NCBI GenBank assembly: GCA_964560165.1
Contig: CAZLLB010000005.1
Location: 1-32,931, forward strand
Direction of reading: 5' to 3'
DNA: 32,931 nt
From: Parvibaculum sp964560165
GTDB lineage: Bacteria; Pseudomonadota; Alphaproteobacteria; Parvibaculales; Parvibaculaceae
This document shows positions 1-7,867 of the stretch, piece by piece. Numbering within the stretch: the first letter of the stretch is position 1; the number at the start of each line of letters is the position of its first letter. Below the pieces are notes generated by a model. It was given only the letters and a program-made list of their open reading frames with translations, did not search any database and was not told the DNA's origin. The position numbers and the translations under genes were made by a program.

Positions 1-371
1 TCGACGAGGAAGGCTTCGTCTTCATTCTCGACCGCGCCAAGGACATGCTGATCCGGGGCGGTGAGAACATTTATTGCGTCGAGGTCGAAGGCGCGCTCTA
101 CGCGCATCCCGCCGTCATGGACGCCGCCGTTGTCGGCATTCCGCATAAAGTGCTGGGTGAGGAAGTGGGCGCGGTCGTTCAACTCGCGCCGGGAAAAAGT
201 GTCACCGAGGAAGAATTGAAGGCGCATGTCAGAAAGCTGCTTGCGAGCTTCAAGGTGCCGATCAGGATCGAGTTGCGCCATGAGCCGCTGCCGCGCAACG
301 CCAATGGCAAGATTCTGAAAACCGAACTGCGCGAAGACATGAAAAAATACGCAGGCCAAGGGGCCGCATAA
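1..371 (+). CDS. Acyl-CoA ligase (AMP-dependent synthetase), C-terminal part only
   Basis: The gene enters from outside the window; the open frame runs from base 3 to the TAA at 369-371. It holds the C-terminal lid domain of an adenylate-forming acyl-CoA ligase: the hinge segment (LDRAKDMLIRGGENIY), then the small domain ending in NGKILKTEL, whose lysine (family knowledge) contacts the substrate carboxylate and AMP during adenylation. The enzyme should activate a carboxylic acid to its CoA thioester using ATP in the cytoplasm; the substrate cannot be told from this part. A dehydrogenase starts 14 bases after the stop and a crotonase follows, so this is the first visible gene of a three-gene operon for acyl-CoA conversion. 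An internal ATG at 45 is not the start, because the conserved hinge begins upstream of it. Confidence 0.93.
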   Translation, partial: DEEGFVFILDRAKDMLIRGGENIYCVEVEGALYAHPAVMDAAVVGIPHKVLGEEVGAVVQLAPGKSVTEEELKAHVRKLLASFKVPIRIELRHEPLPRNANGKILKTELREDMKKYAGQGAA

Positions 372-385
372 AAAGGGAACGGCAT

Positions 386-1156
386 ATGCAGATTTCGCTT
401 CAGGGCCGCGTTGCGCTCGTCACCGGCGCGAGCCGGGGTATCGGGCGCGCCATCGCCATTGCGCTGGCCGAGGCTGGTGCCGATGTTGCCGTCAATTATC
501 GCCGCGACGAGGAAGCGGCGAACGAGGTCGTCGCCGAGATCAAGAAGCTCGGGCGCAAGGCCAAAGCCTATTCGGCATCGGTCGAGAATTTCGAGGAAGA
601 CCAGAAGATGGTCGCCGATGTGCTGAAGGATTTCGGCTCCATCAGCATCCTCGTCAACAATGCGGGCATCGCCTCGCGCGGCCAGACGGTTGTGGACACA
701 GATCCGCAGGAGCTTGAGCGGGTGCTGCGTGTACACGCGATGGCACCGCATTTCGTATCCAAGCTCGTCATCCCGCAAATGCGCGAGCAGAAGCGTGGCG
801 ACATCATCATCATTTCGTCGGTCGCGACGCTGCACCACGCGGCGAATGGCGGCCCCTACAATATGGGCAAAGCCGCAGGCGAAGCGCTGGCGCTGACGCT
901 GGCGAAAGAAGAACGCAAGCACGGTATCCGCACGAATATCGTTGCGCCGGGCTTGACCGCTACCGATATGGGCAGCCGCCTCGCCGCCGCCCGTGCGGGC
1001 AAGAAGAACATGGATATTCACGAACTCGATGCGAACATGCCCTTCGGCCATGTTTGCGGGCCGGAAGAAGTTGCGGCTGCGGTCGTCTATCTGGTGTCGG
1101 ACGCCAACCCCTATGCCAACGGCCAGAAGATCAATATCGACGGTGGTGGCAACTGA
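386..1156 (+). CDS. Short-chain dehydrogenase/reductase (FabG-like)
   Basis: A 256-residue classical SDR. The cofactor motif TGASRGIG lies at residues 13-20, NNAG at 91-94, the catalytic serine region ISS near 143-145, and the YxxxK pair at Tyr158 and Lys162 (PYNMGK). The C-terminus (NGQKINIDGGGN) is the usual SDR end. Such enzymes interconvert hydroxyl and keto groups with NAD(P)H. Its position between an acyl-CoA ligase and a crotonase suggests a 3-hydroxyacyl or 3-oxoacyl thioester as substrate, which is inference. GGGA at 375-378 precedes the ATG by 7 bases. The crotonase ribosome site overlaps this gene's stop codon, so the two are probably translated from one message. Exact substrate and cofactor preference are not readable. 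Confidence 0.93.
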   Translation: MQISLQGRVALVTGASRGIGRAIAIALAEAGADVAVNYRRDEEAANEVVAEIKKLGRKAKAYSASVENFEEDQKMVADVLKDFGSISILVNNAGIASRGQTVVDTDPQELERVLRVHAMAPHFVSKLVIPQMREQKRGDIIIISSVATLHHAANGGPYNMGKAAGEALALTLAKEERKHGIRTNIVAPGLTATDMGSRLAAARAGKKNMDIHELDANMPFGHVCGPEEVAAAVVYLVSDANPYANGQKINIDGGGN

Positions 1157-1167
1157 GGGAGGCGCGC

Positions 1168-2010
1168 GTGAGCGAATTCCAGACGCTTCTCTACGAGACG
1201 CCTGCACCGCATGTGGCGCGCATCGTTCTCAACCGGCCCGATACGCGCAACGCGCAGGATACGCGCCTGCTCTATGAGTTGAACGATGCCTTCAACAAGG
1301 CGGCGCAGGATGGAGACGTCAAAGTCATCATCCTCGCCGCCAACGGCCCGCATTTCTCGTCGGGCCACGATCTGCGCGAGCGCGATGCGCTGGCGACGAT
1401 GAAGGAGTTTCCAACCGTCGGCACATGGTGCGGCTTTGAGTGCGCTGGCGCCGAAGCGCAGATGGCGCGCGAGAAGGAAATCTATATCGGCTTCAGCGAA
1501 CGCTGGCGCAATATCCCAAAGCCCACCATCGCGGAAGTGCAGGGCAAGTGCATCGCGGGCGGGCTGATGCTGATCTGGCCTTGTGACATCATCGTCGCGG
1601 CGGAAGATGCCGCCTTTCTCGACAACACCGTGTCGATGGGTGTCGGCGGCGCGGAGTTCTTCAATCATCCGTGGGAACTTGGTGTCCGCAAGGCGAAGGA
1701 ACTTCTCTTCACCGCCGATTGGCTCTCTGCCGCCGAGGCCGAGAAGCTTGGCATGGTCAATCATGTCGTGCCGAACGATAAGCTCTCCGAATTCACGCTG
1801 GCGCTGGCGCAACGCATCGCGCAAAAGCCGCTCTTCGCGCTGAAGCTCGCAAAGGAAGCCGTCAACGCCGCACAGGACGCGCAAGGCCGCTCATCGGCCA
1901 TGCAAACGGCCTTCGCGCTTCATCAGTTGGCGCATAGCCACAACATGCAGGTCCACGGCATGTTGATCGACCCGACCGGCATCTCGCCTGCGGTGAAGAA
2001 GGGCAAATAA
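1168..2010 (+). CDS. Crotonase-fold protein (enoyl-CoA hydratase family), catalytic glutamates replaced
   Basis: I place the start at GTG 1168 (280 residues), because a strong ribosome site GAGGGAGG at 1155-1162 precedes it and the N-terminus then fits the family. The frame is open further upstream but runs into the dehydrogenase. Crotonase landmarks are present: FSSGHDL (oxyanion-hole region) and the KPTIAEV..GKCIAGGLMLIWPCDII segment. By alignment from memory to rat mitochondrial enoyl-CoA hydratase, the catalytic Glu144 position (GGCELA) is methionine here (GGLMLI), and the Glu164 position (FGQPE) is threonine (FLDNT). The protein is thus probably not a simple hydratase; it may be an isomerase, hydrolase or lyase of the same fold. 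It is the last gene of the operon and is followed by a terminator. Confidence 0.9.
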   Translation: MSEFQTLLYETPAPHVARIVLNRPDTRNAQDTRLLYELNDAFNKAAQDGDVKVIILAANGPHFSSGHDLRERDALATMKEFPTVGTWCGFECAGAEAQMAREKEIYIGFSERWRNIPKPTIAEVQGKCIAGGLMLIWPCDIIVAAEDAAFLDNTVSMGVGGAEFFNHPWELGVRKAKELLFTADWLSAAEAEKLGMVNHVVPNDKLSEFTLALAQRIAQKPLFALKLAKEAVNAAQDAQGRSSAMQTAFALHQLAHSHNMQVHGMLIDPTGISPAVKKGK

Positions 2011-2030
2011 ATCCAGCCTTTCCTTGTGGC

Positions 2031-2060
2031 TCTGGATTGCTTCGCTTTGCTCGCAATGAC
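2031..2060. repeat. Dispersed palindromic repeat fragment (ATTGC...GCAAT type)
   Basis: The segment contains ATTGC (2036-2040) and GCAAT (2053-2057) around a TTCGCTTTGCTC core. On the reverse strand it reads LRAKRSNP, a peptide often seen as a spurious translation of dispersed intergenic repeats in proteobacteria. It lies between convergent genes directly before the terminator. No coding role is likely. Confidence 0.55.
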
Positions 2061-2061
2061 G

Positions 2062-2096
2062 AAAAAAAGGCCGGTGTTTCCACCGGCCTTTTCTTA
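2062..2096. terminator. Bidirectional intrinsic terminator
   Basis: A perfect 8-bp stem GGCCGGTG (2069-2076) / CACCGGCC (2081-2088) with loop TTTC is flanked by seven A on the left and TTTTCTT on the right, so it has a U tract read in either direction. It sits between the convergent crotonase and glucan synthase genes and probably ends both transcripts. Confidence 0.9.
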
Positions 2097-2111
2097 TTGG
2101 TGAGGCAACGC

Positions 2112-4808
2112 CTATTCGGCGGGCGAGAGCGCCGTGCTCTGCGTGCTCGACTTCTTGAAAAGAGCGGGCAGCACATTGATAAAGCTGAGCAGAACCGCCG
2201 CCGCATAGGGCACCGACTGCACGAGCAGCACTGCAACCCAGAGCCGCGAGAGGCTATCGGCAAAGTTCTCGTTGAGCAGGAACATCGCCGAGAGGCCCCA
2301 GAGGAGCGTCAGCATGATCGCCTCTTCGCGCACCTGGATGAGCGCGGCGGCGAGCGGCGGCTTGTCTTCGCATTTCGGCGTGCGGAAGAACGGCTTGCCT
2401 GACGTCACCAAGCCATTGAGCATGGCTTTGGCCACCGTATGCGTTAGGCCGAGCGCCGCGACGCCAGCACCGAGGCTTTCAATGAAGCTGCAATCCTTGA
2501 CGCGCACGGCATAGAGCCAGAGCGAACGCACGAATTTGAAGACGAAGCTGCCGATAGTCGGGATGAGGAAGGCCGCGACCGGCAGCTGAACCATTTTCGG
2601 CGCATAGAGCGCAAAGGCCGAAAGCCCGATGCTGGTGATGGTAAAGAGCAACGCCAGCCCGTCAGCAAACCAGGGCAACCAGCCCGCAAGGAAATAATAA
2701 CGCTGCGCAGAAGTCAGCCCGCCCTTGCGCGCCCATGGTGCGAGCGAGTGCCAGTGATGTTTGACGATCTGCACTGCGCCATAAGCCCAGCGGAAACGCT
2801 GGCCGATATAGCCAGCCAGCGTGTCGGGCGTGATGCCGCGCCCGAAAGAATGGTTGATGTAAACGCTGTCATAGCCTTCGCGATAGAGCTTGATGCCGAG
2901 CTCGGCGTCTTCGCAAATGCACCACTCCGCCCAGGCACCAACTTTCACCAGCGCCGATTTGCGCACCAGCGTCATTGTGCCGTGCTGAATGACGGCGTTG
3001 AAATAGTTGCGCTGAACCATGCCGATATGGAAGAAACCAGCATATTCCCAGTAGCACATATCCTTGAACAGGCTCTCATGCCGGTCGCGATAATCCTGCG
3101 GCGATTGCACAAAGCCGATGTCTTCCTTGGCGAAATAAGGAACCATCGTGCGCAGCCAGTTGGGCGACACCTGATAGTCACTGTCGATGACGGCGATGAT
3201 GTCGGCATCCGGCGCCGTCTGCTCCAAACCATAATTGAGCGCGCCTGCCTTGAAGCCCGGCCAGTTTTCCAGATGGAAGAACCGGAAATTGCTTCCAAGC
3301 TGAGCGCAGGTTTCGCGCACCGGCTGCCAGACGGCGGGGTCCACCGTATTATTGTCGAGCACGAGAACTTCAAAATTCGGATAATCGAGCTTCGACAATG
3401 CGATCAGCGTGTCGCGCACCATCTCCGGCGGTTCGTTGTGGATTGGAACGTGGATCGAGACCTTGTTGGCCGGATAGCCGTCGGTCGGCTCAAAGGGCGC
3501 GAAATGCCGCTCGCCATGCCGCGTCCAGATCACTTCGACGAATTCGATGGCTTCGGCAAGCAGCACGATGAGCAGCAGACCTTGCGCTGCAAAGAGGAAA
3601 CTCCACACCACGGTATCGACAGAGGTGAGATAAAGCCCCGTCACAGATAGGCCCGCCCAGGCGAAAGCCGAGGCGGCGATCTGCGTCACGATGGTGAAGA
3701 TGATGACGCCCGCCGTCTTCACATGCCGGCGGATCATCATGAAACCGACTGCGAAGACCAGCGCAAGGCCAGCCGCGATGGAAGCCCAGATGCGCCAGTG
3801 CGGCGCTTCCGAGATTGAACCCTTCATCGGGAATTTCGGCTGCCGGTCGGCATTGTAGATGCCCCAATAGCTGCCTGCCGCGCCTTCTTCACTGGCCTTC
3901 CACGGCTGATCGAAGGCTTCCATGACGTAATAAGTCAGGTCGGCATCCTTGGCGCGGTTCAGGAACTCGCGCATGAAGGTCGCCTGATTGACCAGCGACG
4001 GCACCGCCTCGCCCGAAAGCTCAGCCTGGGCAATGCCCGGATAAGCCTTGCGCGGAATGATCTTGCCGCGGCTCGGCCAACCCACTTCGGTTATGACGAT
4101 GGGCTTGTCGGGATATTTCTTGTGCAACTCGTCGAGGCGCTCAAAAACCGCATCGACGGCCTGCCCGACCGGAATGCCTTCCCAATAGGGCAGGATCTGC
4201 ACGCCGATATAATCGACCGCCTTCACGAGTTCAGGATATTTGAGCCAGATATGCGGCGGCTCGGCCGTGGACACCGGCTTCCAGACGCTCTTCTTGACCC
4301 TATGGATATAGTCGATGAGTTCGCTGACGGGCAGGTCGTTGCGCAGCAGAGATTCGTTGCCGACCAGCACCCGCACCACGTTGCGCTTCGGTGCGAGCTT
4401 CAGCAGGTTGGCGATTTCCGCTTCGTTGCGCGTCTTATCGGCATCGATCCACGCGCCGACAGCGACGGAAAGCCCATCCTTGGCCGCAAGGTCGGGAATG
4501 ATTTCCTGCCCGCGAATGACGCTATAGGTACGGATCGCCTGCACTGAGCCCGACAGAAGCTTGAGGTCGCCCTGAATCTGCTCGGGCGTCGGGTGGACGT
4601 TCTTGGTCGGATCCTGCCCGCGCTGATAAGGGCTGTAGGAAAAGCCGACGATTTCGCCGGTCCAGGCTTCAGCCTCATGCGGCTGGTTGAAGGCGGCCCA
4701 GATCGCGAGGTTTGCCGCAATGACGATCGGTAGAACGAAAACAAAGAAGGCGGCGACACGGGCAAGTGAACTCTTGCGCGTCGGACGCTGAGGGGCCGGG
4801 TTGTCCAT
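2112..4808 (-). CDS. GH17-GT2 fusion, NdvB-type beta-glucan synthase (inner membrane)
   Basis: An 898-residue fusion. One N-terminal membrane segment (about 19-40) is followed by a glycoside hydrolase 17 domain with both expected acids: Glu152 in VGNES (acid/base) and Glu241 in ITEVGWPS (nucleophile). Two or more membrane segments (about 340-425) lead to a family 2 glycosyltransferase domain with HVPIHNEP (454-460), DSD at 542-544, CED at 632-634 and QRFRW at 670-674, the processive synthase signature. Further membrane segments follow. This order is that of Bradyrhizobium and Pseudomonas NdvB proteins, which make beta-1,3/1,6 glucans, often cyclic and periplasmic. The likely job is to polymerise UDP-glucose at the inner membrane while the periplasmic GH17 domain remodels or cyclises the chain. 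No strong ribosome site precedes the ATG. It stands alone as a transcription unit. Confidence 0.92.
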   Translation of the reverse strand: MDNPAPQRPTRKSSLARVAAFFVFVLPIVIAANLAIWAAFNQPHEAEAWTGEIVGFSYSPYQRGQDPTKNVHPTPEQIQGDLKLLSGSVQAIRTYSVIRGQEIIPDLAAKDGLSVAVGAWIDADKTRNEAEIANLLKLAPKRNVVRVLVGNESLLRNDLPVSELIDYIHRVKKSVWKPVSTAEPPHIWLKYPELVKAVDYIGVQILPYWEGIPVGQAVDAVFERLDELHKKYPDKPIVITEVGWPSRGKIIPRKAYPGIAQAELSGEAVPSLVNQATFMREFLNRAKDADLTYYVMEAFDQPWKASEEGAAGSYWGIYNADRQPKFPMKGSISEAPHWRIWASIAAGLALVFAVGFMMIRRHVKTAGVIIFTIVTQIAASAFAWAGLSVTGLYLTSVDTVVWSFLFAAQGLLLIVLLAEAIEFVEVIWTRHGERHFAPFEPTDGYPANKVSIHVPIHNEPPEMVRDTLIALSKLDYPNFEVLVLDNNTVDPAVWQPVRETCAQLGSNFRFFHLENWPGFKAGALNYGLEQTAPDADIIAVIDSDYQVSPNWLRTMVPYFAKEDIGFVQSPQDYRDRHESLFKDMCYWEYAGFFHIGMVQRNYFNAVIQHGTMTLVRKSALVKVGAWAEWCICEDAELGIKLYREGYDSVYINHSFGRGITPDTLAGYIGQRFRWAYGAVQIVKHHWHSLAPWARKGGLTSAQRYYFLAGWLPWFADGLALLFTITSIGLSAFALYAPKMVQLPVAAFLIPTIGSFVFKFVRSLWLYAVRVKDCSFIESLGAGVAALGLTHTVAKAMLNGLVTSGKPFFRTPKCEDKPPLAAALIQVREEAIMLTLLWGLSAMFLLNENFADSLSRLWVAVLLVQSVPYAAAVLLSFINVLPALFKKSSTQSTALSPAE

Positions 4809-4947
4809 GGAAGGTCCAGTAGTCGTAAAAAGCCGCAGGGATGAGTGTCGTCTTGTGCGGGAAACGACGGCCCAGCTCCGTCATGCCCGCAGTCGCGCTG
4901 CCGATAAGCCATAGAGCATACCGGAGCCTTTCAGAACGCAGAAATAG

Positions 4948-4994
4948 TTCAGGCGCGATGAACCTCGCATGAACGAGCCTTCACCGCGCCTGAA
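4948..4994 (-). terminator. Hairpin just after the amidohydrolase stop, terminator candidate
   Basis: TTCAGGCGCG (4948-4957) pairs perfectly with CGCGCCTGAA (4985-4994), and CTCG/CGAG arms lie within the 27-nt loop. It begins four bases past the stop of the minus-strand amidohydrolase. The U tract behind it is weak, so intrinsic termination is only possible; 3' end protection is an alternative. The rest of 4809-4947 shows no gene. Confidence 0.45.
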
Positions 4995-4997
4995 CCC

Positions 4998-6743
4998 TTA
5001 GTCGGCGGCAGCCGAAATCTTGGCACCCAGTGGACGTGTCTGCGCGCCCCGCACCAGCTTTCCATTCAACGCGCCTGTCGGCTGGCCATTCCGAAACGCA
5101 ACCGCGCCCGAAACGATACTCGCCGTATAGCCGTCGGCATGCTGTGTGAGCCGCTTTCCGCCCGCCGGCAGATCGTTGACGATATGCGGCGAATAAAGTT
5201 TCAGCCCATCGAAGTCGATGACGTTGACGTCCGCCTTCATGCCCGGCGCCAGAATGCCGCGATCGAGCACGTTGATGAGTTCGGCGTTGCGGCCCGTGAG
5301 CCCGTGGATCAGCCATTCGAGCGGGAGCTTCGGTCCCCGCGTCCGGTCGCGGCCCCAATGTGTGAGCAGCGTGGAAGGAAAGCTCGCATCGCAGATGATG
5401 CCGCAATGCGCGCCACCATCGGAAAGGCCGAAGGCGGTGTTGGGATGCGTCAGCATCTTGTGCACATCGTCGAGGCTGCCGCAGTGATAGTTCATCAGCG
5501 GAAAATAGATCAGCGCCTTGCCGTCGCGCTCCAGCATCATGTCGAGCAGGATCTCGCGCGGATTTTTACCTGATTGCGCGGCCCGCGCCTTGACGCTCGC
5601 TTCCGGTGCCGGTTCGTAATTCGGCACCTCGCCCAGCGCAAACATCTTGTGATAGGCGGTGCAGAGCATCTCGATGATCTCGCCTGCCGGATAGGCAGGC
5701 TCCTCGGCAAGCAGCTTCGCGCGGAACTCCGGGTCGCGCAGCGCTTTTACCTGTTGCTCAAGCGGCGCGCTCCAGATGGAGCGGAATGTCTGGTGCATGA
5801 CGAAGGGATTGAGCGAGGCGGTGAGGCCGAGCAGCAGGCCCGTCGCGCGCGGCGGTACCTGACCACGGATCGGCAGGCCCGCCTTGTTGGCCTCCGCAAT
5901 ATTGTGCAAAACGCGCGCCCACACATCCGGCCAGCGGTCGTCCTGCTCAATGGTGATCGACATCGGACGACCCGATAGCTCGACCATGCCGCGCAGCATG
6001 GCGAATTCATTGTCGGTGTCTTTGAAGTCGGCGATGAGCTGCAACACGCCCTTGCCGGCCTTGCCCATCGCGCGGGCAATGCCGTGCAACTCTTCCGCTT
6101 CCGCCTTCAGGGTCGGTGTCGAGTCGCCATTCTTGTCCTTGTGCTTGACGGTGCGCGACGTCGAGAAGCCGAGCGCGCCCGCTTCCAGCGCCTCGACGAC
6201 AAGACGCCCCATCTCTGCCGTGTCGGCAGCCGTTGCCGGTTCCAGTGCCGGTGCGCGTTCGCCCATCACATAGGCGCGTACCGCGGCATGAGGAATTTGC
6301 AGGCCGACATCGAGCGCCAGCGGCGAGGCTTCGACCGCATTCATATATTCGGCGAAACTTTCCCAGTTCCACTTGATGCCTTCGGCAAGCGCCGTACCCG
6401 GAATATCTTCCACGCCTTCCATCAGCCCGAGCAGCCAGTTGCGCTGTTCAGGCTTGCAAGGCGCAAAGCCGACGCCGCAATTGCCCATCACCGCCGTGGT
6501 TACACCATGAAATGTCGAGGGCTGAAGATAAGGATCCCAAGTCACCTGCCCGTCATAATGCGTATGCACATCAACGAAGCCGGGCGTCACGATCTGCCCC
6601 TTGGCGTCGATCTCCTCGCGGCCCTGTCCCGGAACCTTGCCGACCGCGACGATGGTGCGCCCATCTATGGCGATGTCCGCGTCGATGGGCTTGGCGCCTG
6701 TTCCGTCGAACACGGTGCCGCCACGAATTACGATGTCATGCAT
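4998..6743 (-). CDS. D-aminoacylase-like amidohydrolase (N-acyl-D-amino-acid deacylase family)
   Basis: A 581-residue member of the amidohydrolase superfamily. The N-terminal beta-sandwich start (IVIRGGTVFDGTG) is followed by metal motif HTHYDG (His60, His62), the GNCG cysteine (Cys89) that bridges zinc in D-aminoacylase, and LSDGGAH near the C-terminal third, whose aspartate is the expected catalytic or metal residue. A second copy of the same subfamily (575 residues) lies at 22748-24475. In both, the stretch where D-aminoacylase has two further metal histidines reads without histidine (here LIADFKD and ITIEQDD), so substrate and metal number may differ from true D-aminoacylases. GGGAGG lies six bases before the ATG. 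It probably hydrolyses an amide or cyclic amide; the substrate is unknown. Confidence 0.88.
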   Translation of the reverse strand: MHDIVIRGGTVFDGTGAKPIDADIAIDGRTIVAVGKVPGQGREEIDAKGQIVTPGFVDVHTHYDGQVTWDPYLQPSTFHGVTTAVMGNCGVGFAPCKPEQRNWLLGLMEGVEDIPGTALAEGIKWNWESFAEYMNAVEASPLALDVGLQIPHAAVRAYVMGERAPALEPATAADTAEMGRLVVEALEAGALGFSTSRTVKHKDKNGDSTPTLKAEAEELHGIARAMGKAGKGVLQLIADFKDTDNEFAMLRGMVELSGRPMSITIEQDDRWPDVWARVLHNIAEANKAGLPIRGQVPPRATGLLLGLTASLNPFVMHQTFRSIWSAPLEQQVKALRDPEFRAKLLAEEPAYPAGEIIEMLCTAYHKMFALGEVPNYEPAPEASVKARAAQSGKNPREILLDMMLERDGKALIYFPLMNYHCGSLDDVHKMLTHPNTAFGLSDGGAHCGIICDASFPSTLLTHWGRDRTRGPKLPLEWLIHGLTGRNAELINVLDRGILAPGMKADVNVIDFDGLKLYSPHIVNDLPAGGKRLTQHADGYTASIVSGAVAFRNGQPTGALNGKLVRGAQTRPLGAKISAAAD

Positions 6744-6861
6744 GTTGAACCTCCCGGAATAGCTCTAAATGGCTTTTGCGGGGAGCTTAGCGGGTTTTTA
6801 CCCTCAAGGGACAGGCCCGGTTTGCCATGTGGCAACGAACCTGCACCCAAGCGAGCCGTGA

Positions 6862-6896
6862 CGCTTCCGGCCAGGGTTGGCCCCTGGCCGGAAGCG
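6862..6896. terminator. Strong 15-bp inverted repeat downstream of a crotonase gene
   Basis: CGCTTCCGGCCAGGG (6862-6876) pairs without mismatch with CCCTGGCCGGAAGCG (6882-6896), with a five-base loop. It starts nine bases past the stop of the minus-strand crotonase. There is no U tract behind it in that direction, so it may be a terminator that needs a factor, an mRNA-stabilising hairpin, or a processing site between the two minus-strand genes. Confidence 0.55.
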
Positions 6897-6905
6897 CTCG
6901 CCGTT

Positions 6906-7694
6906 TTAGGACGTCTGCTGCTTGCCGCGTTCGCGGATGCCTTCGCGGCGCGCTTCGATGGCTGAAGAATCCACCTTGTTGTTGCGCTCCCCGGAAAAGC
7001 GACGTTCGGTCTTGATCGCATCGCCAAAGCTCTGTGCAAAACCGTCATTAATGAGCTGCTTGTAGGCGGGCAGGCAGTCAGGCACCACCGATAGCATGTC
7101 TTCAGCGAGCTTGCGGCATGTCGGCAGCAGGTCTTCGGGCGCAACGACGCGGTTGATCATGCCCCAGTCGGCGGCCTGCTCGGCGGAGAGGAAGTTGCCG
7201 GTCAGCGAAAGCTCCTTGGCGCGATAGATGCCGAGGACGCGGGACAATTTCTGGCTCAAACCCCAGCCGGGCAAAATGCCCACGCGCGCATGCGTATCGG
7301 CAAAACGCGCATGGCTCGAGCAGATCAGCACGTCACAGGCCAGCGCCAGTTCAAACCCGCCGGTGATCGCGACACCATTGATCGCGCCGATGACCGGTCC
7401 CGAAAAGCGCCCGATGGACGTCACCGGGTCCTTGTCGTCGATCGTGCCGCCCACCGTGCTCGCGCCCGAGCCCAATTCCTTGAGATCGAGACCGGCGCAA
7501 AACGCCTTGCCCGCGCCTGTCAGGATCGCCGCACGTATCTCAGGATCGGCCTCAAGCTCCTCGAAGGTCACGGCAATGGCCGACCGCAACTCGCGCGACA
7601 GCGCGTTCATGGCGGTTGGGCGGTTGAGGGTCACAGTCGCGATTCCGCCGGATTTTTCGACCAGAAGAACCGGCCCTTGCGCTGTATCGGTCAT
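6906..7694 (-). CDS. Enoyl-CoA hydratase/isomerase family protein (crotonase)
   Basis: I place the start at the ATG ending at 7694 (262 residues), which has GAGGAGAG directly upstream; the frame is open for 43 codons further but without a ribosome site. Crotonase landmarks are FCAGLDLKEL (oxyanion hole), GPVIGAINGVAITGGFELALACD and a helical C-terminus rich in charged residues. The glutamate equivalent to rat Glu144 is kept (GGFELA), while the Glu164 position reads FADTH, as in many bacterial crotonases annotated as hydratases. It should act on a CoA thioester in the cytoplasm. It lies upstream of the amidohydrolase on the same strand with 162 bases and a large hairpin between them, so the two may be separately expressed. 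The divergent neighbour is kup. Confidence 0.9.
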   Translation of the reverse strand: MTDTAQGPVLLVEKSGGIATVTLNRPTAMNALSRELRSAIAVTFEELEADPEIRAAILTGAGKAFCAGLDLKELGSGASTVGGTIDDKDPVTSIGRFSGPVIGAINGVAITGGFELALACDVLICSSHARFADTHARVGILPGWGLSQKLSRVLGIYRAKELSLTGNFLSAEQAADWGMINRVVAPEDLLPTCRKLAEDMLSVVPDCLPAYKQLINDGFAQSFGDAIKTERRFSGERNNKVDSSAIEARREGIRERGKQQTS

Positions 7695-7867
7695 CACTCT
7701 CTCCTCATAATCTGGTAAAATACCGTGTAAATGGCTGTATTCCTCGTCTATCAGAGGGGTCGTTTGGCCGCAATCGCGGCGGCTCATGGATTTGTTGACC
7801 CGCGCCCCCTGTTCCGACAGCATGCGCCCCCTCGCTAACGCCGAAACAACCCAAAGGGCTCGATCTT

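Noticed and set aside
7795..7823. TTGACC as the -35 of a kup promoter
   Set aside because: No acceptable -10 hexamer lies 16-18 bases downstream.
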